Positions 9,501-16,956 of a DNA stretch of 45,315 nucleotides are shown here, one piece after another. This DNA comes from Verrucomicrobiales bacterium (GTDB lineage Bacteria; Verrucomicrobiota; Verrucomicrobiia; Verrucomicrobiales; V1-33), in contig JAGNEJ010000031.1 of assembly GCA_018003315.1 (NCBI GenBank), positions 1 to 45,315 of the forward strand, written 5' to 3'. The stretch's first letter is position 1; the number at the start of each line of letters is the position of its first letter. The notes below the pieces were generated by a model. The model worked only from the letters and a program-made list of their open reading frames with translations. It did no database searches and was not told where the DNA came from. A program made the position numbers and the translations under genes.

Positions 9501-10537
9501 TTCGCCCGGTGCTGTTGCTCAACGGCGACGGCAATGCCTGGGTGGATGTGCCGGTCACGCTGCAGGGGGCGTTCACCGTGGAGACATGGATTCGTCTCGA
9601 CGACGGCATCAGCAATGCCGACGGCATTCTGGGCGCACCCGGGGTGCTCGACATCAATTTCTTTGCTTCCAAACTGCGCGTCTGGGTTGGGGGAGGGCTG
9701 AATGACGTGATCATTGCCGAAAAGCCGGTCGCGGCCGGAGCCTGGACGCATGTTGCCGTGACCCGCGATGCCCAGGGGAACTTCCGGCTCTATCTCAATG
9801 GCGAACTGGACCCGGCGAAAGGCCGGCCCGACCCGAGGAACTATGCCAACGTCTTTCCCGGACGCACGAACGTGCCGCAGGGAACCGCCGGAGCCCTGAC
9901 AGAATACCGCATCTGGAATACCTGCCGCACTGCTGATGAGATTCGGACCAATTTCGACCGGCTGCTGGAGCGGGCCGATGGTCTGGCGCTGCGTTTGTCA
10001 GGAAATCAGTGGGGCAGGCTGCACAGCCCCGCCCGAGTTGCGAAAACGACGGACTTTCCCGCGCTAATGACGCCGGAACAGTCTGCGGCGCTGGATGCAA
10101 CATTCGCCAATGTGCGCGCCCTGGCGGAAAAGCAGGGCGATCCCGCGAAGGGCCGGCTGCTGGCAGTCGTTTGCACCGCGTGCCACAAAATCGGCGACCA
10201 AGGCGGACAGATCGGCCCGAATCTCAGCGGGGTGGGAGCCATGGGGACGGAGGCGATTCTGCGCAATGTGCTCACGCCCAATGCAGCCATGGAAGCGGGC
10301 TACCGCGTGTATCAGGTGCAGTTGGAGGATGGTGCGGTGAAGGAAGGGTTTCTCGCCCGCGAGGACGACCAGGCCGTCATTCTCCGCATGCCGGGAACGG
10401 ACGATTTGCGCATTGCCAAAAAGAACATCCAGAAAGCCCGCCATCTGAAAAGAAGCCTGATGCCGGAAGGACTGATTGCCGGCTTTTCTCCGGAAATGGT
10501 CACCGATTTGATGGCCTATTTAAAGACGCTGAAATAG
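6587..10537 (+). CDS. secreted DUF1080 - PVC-type dehydrogenase - LamG - cytochrome c fusion
   Basis: This 1316-residue exported protein starts at ATG 6587 with a signal peptide cleaved near L-L-A (about residue 22). Domains in order: DUF1080 (3-keto-disaccharide hydrolase-like, about 30-217, opening with P-I-F-D-G-K-T-L-E-G-W); a PVC-type membrane-bound dehydrogenase beta-propeller (about 242-630, with D-T-D-G-D-G-K-A-D and V-D-W-Y-N-K motifs); a helical HEAT-like region (about 640-960); a LamG/concanavalin-like domain (about 981-1126); and a PVC-type C-terminal cytochrome c domain with one CxxCH (C1196-T-A-C1199-H1200). The propeller type is thought to oxidise sugars or polyols and pass electrons to the heme. 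DUF1080 enzymes cleave 3-keto-glycosides, and LamG may bind glycan. Having all four in one chain suggests a self-contained periplasmic oxidise-and-cleave enzyme; the substrate is unknown. Confidence 0.88.
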   Translation: MHFRCLFALCLTGFCWPAPLLAEPPAATDKAVPIFDGKTLEGWEGNRTLWQVLDGAISGGSLTETVKENDFLASRKEYGNFILRLKIKLTGTDGFINSGVQIRSQRVPNSSEMAGYQCDYGDPNWWGSIYDESRRNRLMAQSDMKRLGPVIKRSDWNDYVIKADGPRIQTWINGGQGVDYVEADENIVQSGRIGLQVHGGGKTLVQVKDITIEELPATPAKPKLVPAPPPAKVRNLNEGALSAADQQKLFTLPPGFELELVAEEQEGIGKFVSVAWDHHGRLWTMTALEYPVDANENRAAAEALYAGRGKDKVLVYDFASRGGADQLPTYQKSPQIFADGLAIPLGMLPYRDGAIVQHGKEVVFLRDTDGDGKADRREVLLEGVGIDDSHLFLHGFTRGPGNWIYTAQGAFNHSMIKAGDGSVTQWNFCKLGRFTPDGRRFELVAAGLNNIWGFVIDRSGRMWGQEANDLGYPVTPLAVGDNYPGIGDERLKPYAPVRPAPVRDWQAGGTGLSGLALQEDAGTWPEPHGPSAAGSGRTFYLANPITNRIQMTQAIDDGSSHFAFTAARDFVRCGDPWFRPVHVDFGPDGCLYIVDWYNKIISHNEVPRTHPERDKTRGRIWRVRHTAQKTAPIPDIAALTDADLRAFRPVSRWAEKTAWAERVDRGQIDPNTGWPRLDLRWELAGKSLEEMAAMTPAADGSYDVDFLRYMIRAELERRGGELAAFLDAAGGSKNPEFVLLSMQAMDGRAAAVRLAKLLPHVTRPLNDEELLRLAEFPDEPGVGEALRVLFSKAATLDALVRLKNRLDSRKLAPLLESVVRDLLPGKPDLGTRLVAGFQLKSLEPEVAAVVEKSPSAASLQTLRQVGSTRADLFLKLVRSPDEGIRGEALLCLAATPDKLLPLWKELNATERRSAVDGLTGTKPGAAALVAAVQSGVVPEEDLDGPVVEKLQMVLGDKDPGLAALLEKLADLFRPVLLLNGDGNAWVDVPVTLQGAFTVETWIRLDDGISNADGILGAPGVLDINFFASKLRVWVGGGLNDVIIAEKPVAAGAWTHVAVTRDAQGNFRLYLNGELDPAKGRPDPRNYANVFPGRTNVPQGTAGALTEYRIWNTCRTADEIRTNFDRLLERADGLALRLSGNQWGRLHSPARVAKTTDFPALMTPEQSAALDATFANVRALAEKQGDPAKGRLLAVVCTACHKIGDQGGQIGPNLSGVGAMGTEAILRNVLTPNAAMEAGYRVYQVQLEDGAVKEGFLAREDDQAVILRMPGTDDLRIAKKNIQKARHLKRSLMPEGLIAGFSPEMVTDLMAYLKTLK

Positions 10538-10541
10538 CCGA

Positions 10542-10560
10542 TTCCGGCGGCTAGCCGGAA
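10542..10560. terminator. hairpin between convergent genes
   Basis: TTCCGGC and GCCGGAA form a perfect 7-bp stem around a 5-nt loop, starting 4 bp after the stop of the cytochrome fusion and overlapping the last codons of the minus-strand membrane protein. It may act on both strands, but no T-tract is present on either side. Confidence 0.35.
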
Positions 10561-10940
10561 ACTCCCCACAGCACGCAGACAATGCCGATGGCGGCGCTGC
10601 CGACGGGAATGAAGAACAGGTGCCGCCAGGGCTTGCGCCAGGCGGTGAGGAAGCAGACCGTCGGCATCGAGGCAGCAGCAATGAGAAAACACGGACCCGC
10701 AATGTTAGCCGCCTGGGGAGCGAGCGGCATCACATGATGTGTCAGGGCGAAAAGGGCATTGATGAAACCCAGTCCGAAAAAGGAAATGTGGCCGAGGCGG
10801 GTCAGCCTGCGGCGATAGGACCCGTAGCCGCCCATCCATTCGTCGCGGTGGAAGAACATTCCGATGACCGCGCCCGAGAGCACGCCCAGGAAAAAGCCGG
10901 CCCATGCGGCACGCAGCAGCAATGAGGAGATTTCATTCAT
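10551..10940 (-). CDS. small four-helix membrane protein
   Basis: This 129-residue protein has four predicted hydrophobic segments (roughly residues 8-28, 50-68, 78-96 and 105-126) and no domain I recognise. I chose ATG 10940 (M-N-E-I-S-S) because it overlaps the stop of the ketoacyl synthase by 8 bp, an arrangement typical of translational coupling. A longer frame upstream to 10994 would lie fully inside that gene. A charged loop with H-R-D-E-W and the G-H-I-S-F-F-G-L-G-F and L-T-H-H segments carries several histidines near membrane edges, which could bind metal or heme, but this is speculation. Its position as last gene of an ACP-KAS-membrane trio suggests a lipid-related function. Confidence 0.7.
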   Translation of the reverse strand: MNEISSLLLRAAWAGFFLGVLSGAVIGMFFHRDEWMGGYGSYRRRLTRLGHISFFGLGFINALFALTHHVMPLAPQAANIAGPCFLIAAASMPTVCFLTAWRKPWRHLFFIPVGSAAIGIVCVLWGVSG

Positions 10941-12213
10941 GTGAGGAGGATGGCTCAGCGCGGCGGAAGATCTGACAGACGTTGGTGCCGCCAAATCCGC
11001 TGCCGTTGTTCAGGATCAGCTGCGGGGTGGCCGCGGTGGACTCTCTCAGCACTCGCAGGTTGCCGATGCACGGATCTGGATCGCGCAGCGAAGGGTGGCC
11101 GGGAAGGAAGTTTTCCGTCAGGGAAAGCACGCAAAATGCCGCCTCCATGGCTCCCGCCATCGAAAGCCCGTGGCCGGTCAGGGATTTGGTGGCGACAATG
11201 GCCGGCTGACATCGCTCGGGCGGGAACGCTTCGAGCAGCGCCGCCGCTTCCGCCGCATCGCCTGCGGGCGTGGAAGTGGCATGGACGTTGACAGCATCGA
11301 TCGTTTCCGCTGTGACTCCGGCTGATTTCAGGCACTGCTGCATGGCGCGGAGAATGCCGTTTCCGTCTGCAGGAGGCTGGGCGACGTGAAAACCATCGGA
11401 CGCCTGTGCCCATGCCAGGAATTCGGCTTGTGCTGGGGCGCCGCGGTGCTGTGCTGCGGCCTCGCTTTCCAGCACCAAGGCCGCCGCTCCGCCAGTGCCG
11501 ACAAAACCGTCGCGCTTTCTGTCGAACGGGCGGCTGGCGGCATCGGGACTGGCGGACCGCGAGAGGGCGTCCATGGCGGAAAATGGCAGCAGGCTTTCGC
11601 GGTTCAGCTCCTCCGCCCCGACCACGAGGACCCGTTCCTGCCGCCCGCTGGAAATTTCATCAAAGGCAGCGCCGAGAGCATGGCCGCTGGAGGTGCAGGC
11701 GCTGACAAACGTGCAGGCGGCTCCGCGGATTTGCAGCAGGCTGCCGAGGTGAAAATGCAGCGATCCCGGAATGGCGGTGACAATGCCCAGCGGATGGCCC
11801 CGACGCCAGTCGGTGTCCGCCATGCGGTTGAGATAGTGGCGCATCATGCGCGGAGAGCCGACGGACGCCGCAAATAAGCCGGTTGATCCATCCGTCAGAT
11901 CCGATCCTGCTAGTCCAGCATCGTTCAGGGCACCCTGCACGGCGCACCAGGCATAGACGGCATGCGGCGGCCAGCCCCGGATCATTTCCGGGAGCAGCCC
12001 AAAGCCGTCCGGCCAGGTCCAGTCCAGAGGGTTGGTGGAATCGACATCAAATCCCACAGGTGGAGCGGCGACCTTGACGGGGCAGGGGAGGTCGGCCAGC
12101 CAGCCTGGCAATGCAAATCCGTGGCGGGATTGCCGCAGGCGCTGCACGACGGATTTGCGATCAAATCCAAGGCAGGTGGCGAATCCCAACCCGGTGATCA
12201 ACACACGCCTCAT
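10933..12213 (-). CDS. beta-ketoacyl-ACP synthase, FabF/KAS II-like
   Basis: This 426-residue protein has the thiolase fold and complete C-H-H triad of elongating ketoacyl synthases: Cys173 in V-S-A-C-T-S-S-G-H-A, His311 in V-H-A-T-S-T-P-A-G-D and His348 in K-S-L-T-G-H-G, with Lys343 nearby and the glycine-rich N-G-S-G-F-G-G-T-N near the C-terminus. It condenses malonyl-ACP with an acyl chain. The N-terminal third is more divergent than housekeeping FabF. It begins four bases before the end of the acyl carrier protein gene (ATGA overlap at 12210-12213), so the two are almost surely translated together and the ACP is the likely partner. With no other synthesis gene present, it may serve a specialised acyl chain rather than bulk fatty acid synthesis. 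Confidence 0.9.
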   Translation of the reverse strand: MRRVLITGLGFATCLGFDRKSVVQRLRQSRHGFALPGWLADLPCPVKVAAPPVGFDVDSTNPLDWTWPDGFGLLPEMIRGWPPHAVYAWCAVQGALNDAGLAGSDLTDGSTGLFAASVGSPRMMRHYLNRMADTDWRRGHPLGIVTAIPGSLHFHLGSLLQIRGAACTFVSACTSSGHALGAAFDEISSGRQERVLVVGAEELNRESLLPFSAMDALSRSASPDAASRPFDRKRDGFVGTGGAAALVLESEAAAQHRGAPAQAEFLAWAQASDGFHVAQPPADGNGILRAMQQCLKSAGVTAETIDAVNVHATSTPAGDAAEAAALLEAFPPERCQPAIVATKSLTGHGLSMAGAMEAAFCVLSLTENFLPGHPSLRDPDPCIGNLRVLRESTAATPQLILNNGSGFGGTNVCQIFRRAEPSSSHE

Positions 12214-12587
12214 GCCGGACGCAGCGCGTTGAATTTTCCGTTCAGGTAGTGCCGCAGGTCACCCACGCTGTTCATGTCGGTGAGTTCCCGGGTTTCCACT
12301 GGAAAGCCGAACAGTTCTTCCAGCTTGAAGGTCGCCTCCGCCAGGGCCAGGGAATCCACACCCAATTCTTCCCGCAGACGTTCACTGTCCAGGACCCCAG
12401 CCAGAGAGCGCCGGTGCTGGCGTGGTAGATAGAATTCCAGCACGGCCAGGGCAGCGTCTGCCAAAAGTTCAGGAGACGGGGCATCCCGGAACTGAATCGT
12501 CAGCGCCAGGGCGCGTTCGGGAAAACCCTTCAATTCAGCGGCCAGGTCCGAATCAGATTTGTCGAAAATACGGCTCAGACCAGACAT
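12210..12587 (-). CDS. acyl carrier protein
   Basis: This protein of about 125 residues has a C-terminal acyl carrier domain with the phosphopantetheine attachment motif L-G-V-D-S-L-A-L-A-E (Ser79 counted from ATG 12587). An N-terminal extension of about 45 residues is longer than in a standard ACP. The frame is open to a TTG at 12620, but that codon lies in the tail of a terminator hairpin (12621-12653), so I favour ATG 12587 or ATG 12602. No Shine-Dalgarno separates them. The gene overlaps the downstream ketoacyl synthase by four bases. Confidence 0.85.
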   Translation of the reverse strand: MSGLSRIFDKSDSDLAAELKGFPERALALTIQFRDAPSPELLADAALAVLEFYLPRQHRRSLAGVLDSERLREELGVDSLALAEATFKLEELFGFPVETRELTDMNSVGDLRHYLNGKFNALRPA

Positions 12588-12620
12588 GGCGGAACATGGC
12601 ATGCGTGCCGAAAAATGCAA

Positions 12621-12653
12621 CGCCGCACCCCGGCTGGCTGCAGAGGTGCGGCG
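12621..12653 (-). terminator. Rho-independent terminator after EF-hand gene
   Basis: A perfect 9-bp stem (CGCCGCACC / GGTGCGGCG) with a 15-nt loop lies about 30 bp past the EF-hand stop. On the minus strand it is followed by TTGCATTTTT, a reasonable U-tract. It separates the EF-hand gene from the ACP operon. Confidence 0.65.
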
Positions 12654-12681
12654 CTGACGCAGTTGGTGGTTGGCGGGTCGG

Positions 12682-13041
12682 TTACTTGTCCTTTTTCTCG
12701 CCGTCCTTTTTGTGTCCCTCCCCGTCCTTCCTGTGGTGTTCGCCGTCCGGTTTCGGGGTGTGGGCCTTGAATTCGTCCAGGCTCAGTTTGCTGTCGGCAT
12801 CCTTGTCTTTGGCCTTGAAGACGGCTTCGGCTTTGGAGGCATCCTTCTTGAATCGCGGGCTGGCCTTGAATTCGTCCAGACTCAGCGACTTGTCGCCGTC
12901 CTTGTCCAGTTTGGCGAAGACTTCCTCCGGATTCCATTTCGGCTTGTCGCCCTTTGCTTCCGGCTTCTTGCCTTCATCCGCAGCGGTGACCAGAGAGACG
13001 GTGAGCAGCAGGGCGGTCAATGCATTGATGAGCAGTTTCAT
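12682..13041 (-). CDS. secreted EF-hand calcium-binding protein
   Basis: This 119-residue protein starts at ATG 13041, where a signal peptide (K-L-L start, L-L-L core, cleavage near V-T-A about residue 20) begins. Two EF-hand loops are complete: D-K-D-G-D-K-S-L-S-L-D-E and D-K-D-A-D-S-K-L-S-L-D-E, each with acidic or polar residues at positions 1, 3, 5, 7, 9 and 12. The tail is a highly charged G-E-H-H-R-K-D-G-E repeat. Such small exported EF-hand proteins are common in Verrucomicrobia and Planctomycetes; the partner is unknown. The frame remains open upstream to 13326, but that part has no signal sequence and overlaps the divergent gene. Confidence 0.85.
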   Translation of the reverse strand: MKLLINALTALLLTVSLVTAADEGKKPEAKGDKPKWNPEEVFAKLDKDGDKSLSLDEFKASPRFKKDASKAEAVFKAKDKDADSKLSLDEFKAHTPKPDGEHHRKDGEGHKKDGEKKDK

Positions 13042-13265
13042 GATGGGATGGATTGTTTTGGTTGTATGGTTTTTGGTTGCTGAACGCCAGAGGCATCCTG
13101 CCGCCGACGGTGCAGTCGCAATGACTGCACGATACCAAGCGCCGCCGGGCAACCGGACCCGTCCACGCAAACAGGAAAATTTTTGCTGTCCTGTGGGGTC
13201 CAGTGTTGGAAGTGGCGCGTCCACGACTGCGGCGGACCTTTTTGTTGAGGTTGCCGGTTTCCCTG

Positions 13266-13294
13266 TTGACTGTGGCGGCGACTTCCGATTCCAT
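13266..13294 (+). promoter_or_regulatory. possible promoter of PQQ-like gene
   Basis: TTGACT at 13266-13271 lies 17 bp from TTCCAT at 13289-13294, ending 11 bp before ATG 13306. The -10 match is poor. Confidence 0.2.
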
Positions 13295-13305
13295 CGCCCC
13301 GCATC

Positions 13306-14586
13306 ATGACACGCAGATTTTTCCATTTGTTCGTTTTCTCCGCATATCCGGCCGTTAGCGCCTTCGCCCAGCTTCCATCGAAGGATCCCGTCTGGCCGCA
13401 GTATCGCGGGCCGAACGGCGACGGCAGCACCGCCGCCAGGATTTCCCGCCCGTGGAGTTCCAACGGGCCAAAATCCGTCTGGAAAGAGGAAGCGACCAAT
13501 GGATTCAGTTCCGTGGCGGTGGCTGAAGGTCTGGCGGTCACGTTGATGACCCGCGATGTGGAAGGCGTGGCGACGGAGGTCTGCGTGGCCTGGGACGCGG
13601 CCAGCGGAAAGGAAAAATGGAGCTTCCCCATGAAAATGGCGAAATATGATGGGGGCGGGGATTCGGGGGAAAGGGACAACAAGGGCGGTGACGGTCCCCG
13701 CAGCACGCCGAGCATCAACGGAGCAAAAGTGTATGTCATGGGATCCCGCCTGAATCTTTACTGCCTTGATGGAAAGACCGGCAAGGAGGTGTGGAGCGCG
13801 GATTTGTTAGAACAGTACGGCGGTAAAAACATCCAGTGGCAGAATGCCGCATCGCCCGTGATCGAAGGGGATCTGTGCATTGTTTCGGGCGGCGGAAAAG
13901 GTCAGGCCTTTCTTGGACTCGACAAGAAAGACGGCAAGCCGGTCTGGAAATCCGGCGATGCGACTATTACGCACGCCACGCCCACGGTGGCCACGCTGCT
14001 CGGAGTTCGCCAGGTGGTTTTCTTCACCCAGAGCGGCCTGACCGGAGTGGACTGCAAGGATGGCTCCATCCTTTGGCAGCAGCCGTTCAAATACGCCGTC
14101 TCCACCGCCGCCTCGCCCGTGGTCTGGCAGGACATCGTTTATTGTTCAGCCGGTTACGGAGTGGGAGCGGGAGCGTATCGCATCAAGAAAAGCGGAAGCG
14201 CCTTCAGCAGCGAGGAAATCTGGCGCAGCGAAGGCAAGAACATGAACCACTGGAGCACCCCGGTCTGCAAGGACGGCTACCTCTACGGCATGTTCAGCTT
14301 CAAGGATTACGGAAAAGGGCCGCTCTGCTGCGTGGACATTCGCACTGGCGAGGAAAAATGGAGCAAGGAAGGATATGGGGCGGGCAATGTCATTCTCGCC
14401 GGCGGTCAGATCGTGGCCCTGAGCGACCGCGGGGAATTGGTCCTGGTGGAGGCGCAACCTTCCGCCTACAAGGAACTGGCCCGCGCCGATGTCCTGGAAG
14501 GAAAATGCTGGTCCACGCCAACGCTTTCCGGTGGACGGCTGTATGCCCGGAGCACCAAAGAGGCGATCGCCTTTGACCTGCGCTGA
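13306..14586 (+). CDS. secreted PQQ-like beta-propeller protein
   Basis: This 426-residue protein has an N-terminal signal peptide (cleavage near A-F-A, about residue 21) and then W-P-Q-Y-R-G-P-N-G-D-G, a hallmark of PQQ-binding-like propeller proteins in PVC bacteria. The body is made of repeated blades with W-x-x-x-x-x-G-x-x-x-W-S and Y-C-x-D-x-K-T-G-K-E-V-W patterns. Family members are propeller scaffolds that only sometimes bind PQQ. I see no CxxCH heme motif and no typical alcohol dehydrogenase Cys-Cys pair, so a redox role is not shown. It is divergent from the EF-hand gene and convergent with the DUF2249 gene, 18 bp away. Confidence 0.85.
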   Translation: MTRRFFHLFVFSAYPAVSAFAQLPSKDPVWPQYRGPNGDGSTAARISRPWSSNGPKSVWKEEATNGFSSVAVAEGLAVTLMTRDVEGVATEVCVAWDAASGKEKWSFPMKMAKYDGGGDSGERDNKGGDGPRSTPSINGAKVYVMGSRLNLYCLDGKTGKEVWSADLLEQYGGKNIQWQNAASPVIEGDLCIVSGGGKGQAFLGLDKKDGKPVWKSGDATITHATPTVATLLGVRQVVFFTQSGLTGVDCKDGSILWQQPFKYAVSTAASPVVWQDIVYCSAGYGVGAGAYRIKKSGSAFSSEEIWRSEGKNMNHWSTPVCKDGYLYGMFSFKDYGKGPLCCVDIRTGEEKWSKEGYGAGNVILAGGQIVALSDRGELVLVEAQPSAYKELARADVLEGKCWSTPTLSGGRLYARSTKEAIAFDLR

Positions 14587-14604
14587 GGAAACAGCCACCC
14601 TGCC

Positions 14605-15087
14605 TTACGACGGAATGATCTCCGTCACCCAGGCTCCGGATTGGCCGCTGCGAATCTGCATCGTCCAGCCCAGTTCCACCACTTGGCCACGGATGCATTC
14701 CGGAGTTTCCATGGTCGTCACCGCCAGTGCTTGGCCGGGCTGCAGGGTGACCATTCGATCCAGAATGGCCGCCTCCACTTCTGCCGTCGGCAGGCCGCAC
14801 AGGTCCGCACGCACCCATTCCAATGGAGCTGGCGCGACGGTTGATTCACGGAAAAACACCGTTTCCCAAATCCCTCCATCGATTTCACGGCACCGGTGCG
14901 CCCAGCCTTGGAGCGCCATGACGCGGAAAAGCGGGCGCGGCTCGAAAGGGGTAATCAGTCGCAGACGGCCTGCTTCGGGAAGGCGTGCTGCGGTTCCAAT
15001 GATCAGTCCGAAAGGATCCCCGCCGGACCGAATCTCCTCCCGGACGTCCAGCGTTGTCATCCCATCTTCTTCCGGAATGGCATTCAT
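14605..15087 (-). CDS. DUF2249 domain protein
   Basis: The protein is about 160 residues when started at ATG 15087. Its N-terminal part (T-T-L-D-V-R-E-E-I-R-S-G-G-D-P-F, then L-I-T-P-F-E-P-R-P-L-F-R-V and W-A-H-R-C-R-E) is a DUF2249 domain, a TusA-like fold often found beside nitrogen-oxide and hemerythrin genes. The remaining 80 residues form a beta-rich extension I do not recognise (W-V-R-A-D-L-C-G-L-P, then G-Q-V-V-E-L-G-W-T-M-Q). The frame is open to 15156, but the extra residues are low in similarity to anything and cross a small hairpin (15111-15127). Function is unknown. A sulfur-transfer cysteine typical of TusA is not evident at the usual N-terminal position. Confidence 0.7.
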   Translation of the reverse strand: MNAIPEEDGMTTLDVREEIRSGGDPFGLIIGTAARLPEAGRLRLITPFEPRPLFRVMALQGWAHRCREIDGGIWETVFFRESTVAPAPLEWVRADLCGLPTAEVEAAILDRMVTLQPGQALAVTTMETPECIRGQVVELGWTMQIRSGQSGAWVTEIIPS

Positions 15088-15447
15088 ACTTGATGCGTTT
15101 ATTGCACCGGATGCCCCCGGCGGGCATTGATGATAGTCAATTTCGCGGCGATCCATTCGGCAGCCCGTTCCTGGGCGCCACCATACCAGGTCACCGGAAA
15201 TTCAGAATCGCGTGGAATGCAAAGCTGGATGTGCGCCAGGGTTTGTCACCCTGCCCATGACATGAACTGAGGCGGATGGACTTGGAGGGGGCAGCACAAT
15301 TGGCAGGTCTGCAGCCAGGCCCTCGCCCTGTTGCTCCATCAGCGATTTGTCTCGCCGAACGGGCAAACCATGGGGGGGGGGCCTGTCTGATTTTTTTTCC
15401 GTTTTGACCTCTGGAAATCGGAAACAAGCGCGGCTAGGTAATGCGCC
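15088..15447. other. divergent intergenic region with G10 and T8 tracts
   Basis: I see no convincing gene in this 360-bp spacer. It contains a hairpin ATGCCC / GGGCAT at 15111-15127, a run of ten G at 15372-15381, a run of eight T at 15391-15398 and a TTGACC at 15404-15409 that could serve as a -35 for the following small membrane protein, though no good -10 is spaced correctly. Confidence 0.4.
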
Positions 15448-15708
15448 ATGAATCGAAATCTCTGCCGCCTGCTCAGCACCATTTGTTTTCAAGCCGGATT
15501 CGCCTCGATTGTGCTTTCAATCGGCATCTGGTGGTTTCTCAATGATGAGGCCGACATGGAAAAGCGCGCCCATGCCGAACGGTTCGGCATTTTTGTGGGT
15601 TTGTGGGCACCGACGTTTCTCATTCTGTCCAACCGATTTGACCGCTATGCCGACAAAGCCACGGAGCTTCCGGGACACCAGGCGGATGAGTCAAGGAAGG
15701 CCTCCTGA
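15448..15708 (+). CDS. small two-helix membrane protein, unknown
   Basis: This 86-residue protein has two hydrophobic segments (about residues 10-31 and 47-61) separated by a charged loop E-A-D-M-E-K-R-A-H-A-E-R, and a hydrophilic tail. I recognise no family. The ATG at 15448 is the only reasonable start. The xylanase gene starts 84 bp after its stop, so the two could share a transcript. Confidence 0.6.
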   Translation: MNRNLCRLLSTICFQAGFASIVLSIGIWWFLNDEADMEKRAHAERFGIFVGLWAPTFLILSNRFDRYADKATELPGHQADESRKAS

Positions 15709-15792
15709 GTGGCAGGATCCGGCCGTCAGGGCGGCCAGGGGCGCTGCCAGAAGATTATCCGGTGGGCAGCGATCCACCGTTTCCCCGATGCC

Positions 15793-16878
15793 ATGATCCG
15801 TTTCCTGAAATCGGTATCGCCAGCGGTTTCCATGCTGGCCATGGGGCTTGTTGTTGCCGCGGTGGCGGAGGAAGTCCCCTTGCCACCGTCCGTGAAGGAC
15901 CTGCCGCTGCGGTCCTGGGCTCAGCGGCGGGATGTGCAGTTTGGCGTGGCGATTGATGACCTTCCGCTCCGCGAGGACGCCCGCTATCGTGCGTTGGTCG
16001 CACGGGAGTTTTCGATGCTCACGCCTGCCAACGCCATGAAAATGGGTCCCCTGCAGCCGGAACGGGATCAATTTGCGTGGGGCAGGGCCGATGCCCAGGT
16101 GGAGTTTGCCGAGGCCAATGCACAACGGGTTCATGGCCATGCGCTGGTCTGGCACCAGCAGCTTCCACGGTGGCTGGAGTCCCGCCACTGGACGCGTCAG
16201 GAACTGCTTGCGGCCCTGCGCGGGCATGTTTCCGCCCTCGTTGGACGCTACAAAGGCCGGGTGCAGATGTGGGATGTGGTCAACGAAGCCTTCGAGGACG
16301 ATGGCAGCCGCCGGCAAAGTCTCTGGCAGAAGGTGATCGGTCCGGATTACATCGAGCAGACCTTCCGAATGGCCCATGCGATCGATCCCGTCGCGGTGCT
16401 GCTTTACAACGATTACAATGGCGAAGGACTGGGCAAAAAATCCGATGCGATTTACGCAATGCTGCGCGATTTCAAAACCCGCGGAGTCCCGGTGCATGGG
16501 GTGGGGCTGCAGATGCACATGACCGTTGGCAAAATTCCCCCCGCGCAGGATTTCCGGGCGAATCTCCAAAGACTTGCCGGCCTTGGACTGGAACTGCATG
16601 TCACGGAAGCCGACGTGCGCATTCCCCTGCCTGCGACAGAAGCCGATTTTGCCGAACAGGCCAGGAACTACCGGCAACTCCTGACAATCGCCCTGGAATT
16701 TCCGGCGTTCCGTTCCTGGACGCTGTGGGGGTGCAGCGACCGCCACTCATGGGTGCCTCACACGTTCAAAGGCTTCGGGGCCGCCCTGCCTTGGGATGAA
16801 CATTACCAGGCAAAACCGGCCAGGGAGGCCCTGGGCGATGCCCTGCGCGGAAATTTCAGATCCCACCCGGCACCCTGA
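15793..16878 (+). CDS. secreted endo-1,4-beta-xylanase, GH10
   Basis: This 361-residue glycoside hydrolase family 10 enzyme starts at ATG 15793, which begins a signal peptide (cleavage near V-A-A-V-A, about residue 25). The TIM barrel is complete: substrate-binding H-G-H-A-L-V-W-H-Q-Q (114-123), the acid/base Glu165 in W-D-V-V-N-E, Y-N-D-Y-N at 205-209, and the nucleophile Glu272 in H-V-T-E-A-D. The late W-T-L-W-G-C-S-D-R-H-S-W motif is also in place. The length is that of a single-domain GH10, with no carbohydrate-binding module. It cleaves internal xylan bonds and fits the polysaccharide-processing theme of the window. The frame is open upstream to 15709 without signal-like sequence. Confidence 0.93.
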   Translation: MIRFLKSVSPAVSMLAMGLVVAAVAEEVPLPPSVKDLPLRSWAQRRDVQFGVAIDDLPLREDARYRALVAREFSMLTPANAMKMGPLQPERDQFAWGRADAQVEFAEANAQRVHGHALVWHQQLPRWLESRHWTRQELLAALRGHVSALVGRYKGRVQMWDVVNEAFEDDGSRRQSLWQKVIGPDYIEQTFRMAHAIDPVAVLLYNDYNGEGLGKKSDAIYAMLRDFKTRGVPVHGVGLQMHMTVGKIPPAQDFRANLQRLAGLGLELHVTEADVRIPLPATEADFAEQARNYRQLLTIALEFPAFRSWTLWGCSDRHSWVPHTFKGFGAALPWDEHYQAKPAREALGDALRGNFRSHPAP

Positions 16879-16913
16879 CAAGGGGCACCGGACCAATCCT
16901 GCCGCCGTGCAAT

Positions 16914-16956
16914 CCGCGGAGGGGCTTTCAGAGACTCCGGCCCCTCACCTCCGCGG
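16914..16956. terminator. inverted repeat at the thrS 3' end
   Basis: CCGCGGAGG (16914-16922) and CCTCCGCGG (16948-16956) are perfect 9-bp arms, with further GGGGC / GCCCC pairing inside. The structure spans the thrS stop and lies between convergent xylanase and thrS genes. No T-tract follows, so a terminator role is likely but not certain. Confidence 0.4.
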
